Positions 14,248-16,116 of a stretch of 16,116 nt of DNA are shown one piece after another. The stretch lies in assembly GCA_040222185.1 (NCBI GenBank), contig JAVKDP010000024.1, positions 1 to 16,116 on the forward strand, written 5' to 3'. This stretch comes from JAVKDP01 sp040222185. GTDB taxonomy: Bacteria > Bacteroidota > Rhodothermia > Balneolales > Balneolaceae. Position numbers and translations under genes: made by a program. A model generated the notes under the pieces. The model was given only the letters and a program-made list of their open reading frames with translations, was not told the DNA's origin and made no database searches. Numbering within the stretch: position 1 is the stretch's first letter; each line of letters starts with the position of its first letter.

Positions 14248-15219
14248 ATGAGTAACTATAGTATCCAAATGCCAGAAAGTTTAGACGTTGTAAAAGATGA
14301 CGACAACTTTGGCACATTCGTTCTTCAACCACTTGAAAGAGGTTTCGGAGTAACTATCGGGAATTCATTCCGAAGAGTTCTTCTTTCTTCTCTTCCAGGT
14401 ATTGCAATCACTGCAGTAAAAATAAATGGAGTTGATCATGAATACTCAAGTATTCAAGGTGTAAAAGAAGACGTTTACGAAATCATTCTGAACTTCAAGC
14501 AAGTTCGTTTTAAGCAGGTTGAACAAAGCAGTGGTGTTATTCACTTGTTCAAAAAAGGTGGTGGAACTCTTACAGCTGCAGATATTGATGCTGCTACTGG
14601 TGAATATGATGTTCTAAATACTGAACTTGTGATCGCTAACCTTGCTGATGATGCAGAGCTGGAAATTGAGCTAAGAGTTGGTAGAGGTCGTGGATACGTA
14701 CCAGCCGAAGAAGTTTCTTTTGAAGAAGAGGATATCAATCTTATTGCAATTGATTCTATTTTCACACCAATCAAGTCTGTTAAGTTTAATGTAGAAAATG
14801 TTCGTGTAGGTCAAAGAACTGACTATGAAAAACTTGTTATGGACGTTGAGACTGATGGATCTGTAAATGCAAAAGAGGCACTAACTCTTGCTGGTAAAAT
14901 TCTTAAAGAGCATATTGAGAAGTTTATCACTGAAAAAATTGAAGAGCCATTCACTCAGGAAGAAGAAGAAGTAGATGCAGAGAAGCAGCGTGTAGCTAAT
15001 CTACTAAGAACAAGCATCGAAGATCTTAACCTGAGCGTTAGAGCATACAACTGTTTGAAATCTGCTAACATCAATTCTATTGGTGAGCTTGTAGCAAGAG
15101 ACGAGCAGGATCTTCTGAAATTCCGAAACTTTGGTAAGAAGTCTCTGACTGAGCTAATCGAAGTAATTGAAGAGAAAAATCTTCAGTTTGGAATGGACGT
15201 AGCAAAATATTTGGACTAA
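14248..15219 (+). CDS. rpoA: DNA-directed RNA polymerase subunit alpha
   Basis: Alpha dimerises to start RNA polymerase assembly, and its C-terminal domain binds UP elements and activators. The 323 residues have the N-terminal domain to about 230, with FVLQPLERGFGVTIGNSFRR at about 24-43 and the GRGRGYVPAEE segment, a Glu-rich linker (QEEEEVDAE at about 237-245) and the C-terminal domain from about 250. DNA-binding residues are present at E. coli numbering: R265, N268 and C269 in LSVRAYNCLK, and G296, K298 and S299 in NFGKKS. An intact alpha C-terminal domain fits use of the AT-rich element upstream of the rRNA promoter below. The 23-nt gap after rpsD is the longest in the cluster. Confidence 0.98.
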   Translation: MSNYSIQMPESLDVVKDDDNFGTFVLQPLERGFGVTIGNSFRRVLLSSLPGIAITAVKINGVDHEYSSIQGVKEDVYEIILNFKQVRFKQVEQSSGVIHLFKKGGGTLTAADIDAATGEYDVLNTELVIANLADDAELEIELRVGRGRGYVPAEEVSFEEEDINLIAIDSIFTPIKSVKFNVENVRVGQRTDYEKLVMDVETDGSVNAKEALTLAGKILKEHIEKFITEKIEEPFTQEEEEVDAEKQRVANLLRTSIEDLNLSVRAYNCLKSANINSIGELVARDEQDLLKFRNFGKKSLTELIEVIEEKNLQFGMDVAKYLD

Positions 15220-15235
15220 GAAAAGGAATTGAACT

Positions 15236-15805
15236 ATGCGTCATAGAGTAAAAGGTAGAAAACTTAGCCGTACGGCATCTCATCGTAGAGCTACGCTAAG
15301 AGCACTTGCTACTGCACTAATAACAGAACATCGCATTGTAACTACTGTTGCTAAAGCGAAAGAACTTCGTGGATTCGTTGAGCCTCTGATCACCAGAGCA
15401 AAAGTTGATTCACATCATAACCGTAAGGAAGTGTTTTCTTCTCTTCAGGCAAAAGAAGTTGTTACCAAGCTTTTTGAAGAAGTAGGGCCTAAGTCAGCTG
15501 ATCGTTCAGGTGGATATACTAGGGTTATTCGAATCGGTCACCGCCAGGGTGATGGTGCCGAGATGGCTGTTATAGAATTAGTTGATTACAACGATATTCA
15601 GCCAGAAGGTAAGGCAACCAAGAAGAAGAAAACCAGAAGAGCAGGTAAATCTTCTGCTCCAAAAGCTGAAGCTGCTGCTCCTGTAGTAGAAGAAACAGTT
15701 GCAGAAGAAGTAGTTGAAACGGTTGAAGAGGTTACTGCTGAAGAAGTAGTAGAAGAAAGCGAATCAGCTGAAGAAACTACAGAAGAGACTGACGAAGAAA
15801 AGTAA
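15236..15805 (+). CDS. rplQ: 50S ribosomal protein L17 with charged C-terminal tail
   Basis: L17 lies near the exit tunnel opening. Residues 1-120 are the conserved domain: MRHRVKGRKLSRTASHRRAT, then LATALITEHRIVTTVAKAKE, the RLI-type LFEEVGPKSADRSGGYTRVI segment and GHRQGDGAEMAVIELVD. At 189 residues it is about 60 longer than E. coli L17. The extra part has a basic stretch (KKKKTRRAGKSS, about 129-140) followed by a Glu/Val/Thr/Ala-rich acidic tail to the end, likely disordered by inference. Extended L17 tails occur in Bacteroidota. AAGGA at 15223-15227, 8 nt before the ATG, is a Shine-Dalgarno-like site. It is the last gene before the terminator. Confidence 0.97.
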   Translation: MRHRVKGRKLSRTASHRRATLRALATALITEHRIVTTVAKAKELRGFVEPLITRAKVDSHHNRKEVFSSLQAKEVVTKLFEEVGPKSADRSGGYTRVIRIGHRQGDGAEMAVIELVDYNDIQPEGKATKKKKTRRAGKSSAPKAEAAAPVVEETVAEEVVETVEEVTAEEVVEESESAEETTEETDEEK

Positions 15806-15821
15806 TTTTTTACTTTCTCAT

Positions 15822-15856
15822 AAAGAGCATTTGGTATAGCCAGATGCTCTTTTTTT
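15822..15856 (+). terminator. Intrinsic terminator of the ribosomal-protein operon
   Basis: The left arm AGAGCATTTGG (15824-15834) pairs with CCAGATGCTCT (15840-15850) around a five-base loop, TATAG, with ten Watson-Crick pairs and one G-U wobble. A run of seven T bases begins in the last base of the right arm. Two further A-T pairs can extend the base of the stem. It lies 16 nt after the rplQ stop, so it closes the long operon and separates it from the rRNA promoter. Confidence 0.93.
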
Positions 15857-15858
15857 AT

Positions 15859-15874
15859 GCCTTAAAAAAAAGGC
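15859..15874 (+). other. Small A-loop hairpin after the terminator
   Basis: GCCTT (15859-15863) and AAGGC (15870-15874) form a five-base-pair stem around an all-A loop, just after the main terminator. It has no T-run of its own on the plus strand. It may stabilise the 3' end of read-through RNA, or be chance in AT-rich sequence. Confidence 0.35.
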
Positions 15875-15903
15875 GAAAATTCAGAAAATAATTTAAAATA
15901 AAG
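15875..15903 (+). promoter_or_regulatory. AT-rich UP-like element
   Basis: These 29 bases directly upstream of the -33 TTG are nearly all A and T, with A-tracts (for example AGAAAATAATTTAAAATAAA). This is the position and composition of an UP element bound by the alpha C-terminal domain at strong rRNA promoters. The assignment rests on position and composition only. Confidence 0.5.
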
Positions 15904-15935
15904 TTGCTATCTGAATTTAAATTACCTTATCTTTG
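15904..15935 (+). promoter_or_regulatory. Bacteroidota-type rRNA operon promoter
   Basis: TTG at 15904-15906 is followed, after a 21-nt spacer, by TATCTTTG at 15928-15935. This matches the housekeeping promoter consensus described for Bacteroides and Flavobacterium (TTG at about -33 and TAnnTTTG at about -7). No sigma-70-type TTGACA/TATAAT pair is seen nearby. Transcription would start around 15940-15943, giving a 16S leader of roughly 145 nt. The position between a terminator and the 16S gene supports the call. Confidence 0.85.
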
Positions 15936-15999
15936 GTTTCTGTTTTGGAAATTATTTGATCGAAAAAACAGGCCAAAAAGTTCTATGAAATATTGGAAG

Positions 16000-16018
16000 C
16001 ATAAACAGATTGTTTGTG
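16000..16018 (+). other. Hairpin in the 16S leader
   Basis: CATAAACA (16000-16007) pairs with TGTTTGTG (16011-16018) around the triloop GAT, with one T-G wobble. It falls in the middle of the predicted rRNA leader, upstream of the boxA-like element. It could be a local leader fold; the main RNase III processing stem would need sequence beyond the window. Confidence 0.4.
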
Positions 16019-16034
16019 CGAGCTTATAAGTTTA

Positions 16035-16046
16035 ATTCTTTGAATG
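16035..16046 (+). promoter_or_regulatory. boxA-like antitermination element
   Basis: ATTCTTTGAATG in the leader, about 42 nt before the mature 16S end, resembles rRNA boxA elements (TGCTCTTTAACA in E. coli; a TTCTTTGAAAA-type core in Firmicutes). boxA is bound by NusB with S10, whose gene is in this window. Assignment is by similarity and position. Confidence 0.45.
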
Positions 16047-16087
16047 AACGAGAGCGTAGGGTTGAGCTCACAGAGTATATACAATTT

Positions 16088-16116
16088 ACAATGGAGAGTT
16101 TGATCCTGGCTCAGGA
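16088..16116 (+). rRNA. rrs: 16S ribosomal RNA, 5' end (partial)
   Basis: AGAGTTTGATCCTGGCTCAG at 16095-16114 is the universal 16S 5' sequence (E. coli positions 8-27). Counting back places mature position 1 near 16088, giving ACAATGGAGAGTTTGATCC, as is common in Bacteroidota. The gene is cut by the window end after 29 bases, so no finer taxonomy can be read from it. The exact 5' end is inferred by alignment. Confidence 0.97.

Noticed and set aside
15805..16087. A small gene, tRNA or CRISPR-like repeat in the rplQ-16S spacer
   Set aside because: No open frame with coding character, cloverleaf or spaced repeats are seen; the spacer is explained by terminator, promoter and rRNA leader.
1..16116. 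Mobile elements, phage genes, toxin-antitoxin or defence systems
   Set aside because: Every gene is an intact housekeeping gene in conserved order with minimal spacing; there is no room for accessory genes and no insertion-type inverted repeats were found.

Overview
This window is one long, single-strand bacterial ribosomal-protein gene cluster. It holds thirty intact protein genes followed by the 5' end of a 16S rRNA gene. The order is tuf, then the S10 block (rpsJ-rplC-rplD-rplW-rplB-rpsS-rplV-rpsC-rplP-rpmC-rpsQ), the spc block (rplN-rplX-rplE-rpsN-rpsH-rplF-rplR-rpsE-rplO-secY), then map-infA-rpmJ, and the alpha block (rpsM-rpsK-rpsD-rpoA-rplQ). No gap between consecutive genes exceeds 23 nt, and three gene pairs overlap or nearly touch, so 11-15805 reads as one transcription unit whose promoter lies upstream of the window. 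Together the genes encode much of both ribosomal subunits, an elongation factor, an initiation factor, the main translocon channel, the enzyme that removes initiator methionine and the RNA polymerase alpha subunit.

The organism is most likely a member of Bacteroidota or a close relative in the FCB group, perhaps Balneolota. The evidence is as follows. The spacer ahead of the 16S gene carries TTG - 21 nt - TATCTTTG, matching the unusual Bacteroidota housekeeping promoter (TTG / TAnnTTTG). The 16S gene opens with ACAATGGAGAGTTTGATCC, as is common in that phylum. Most start codons lack a Shine-Dalgarno sequence but have an A at -3. L36 is the cysteine-poor form, L17 has a long C-terminal tail, and base composition is moderately AT-rich. 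The Balneolota assignment is inference only.

Layout: 1-10 is too short to interpret; 11-1198 is tuf; 1208-15805 is the S10-spc-alpha superoperon; 15822-15856 is a strong intrinsic terminator; 15875-15935 is an AT-rich stretch plus rRNA promoter; about 15942-16087 is the rRNA leader with a boxA-like element; 16088 onward is 16S rRNA, cut by the window edge.

Most of this is highly conserved housekeeping sequence, and I do not see an undescribed system. The points worth a second look are the absence of rpmD (L30) from its usual place between rpsE and rplO, a tuf gene whose G+C and valine codon choice differ sharply from its neighbours, an rRNA operon directly behind the r-protein superoperon, low-complexity tails on S3 and L17, and non-AUG starts on rpsJ and rpsC.
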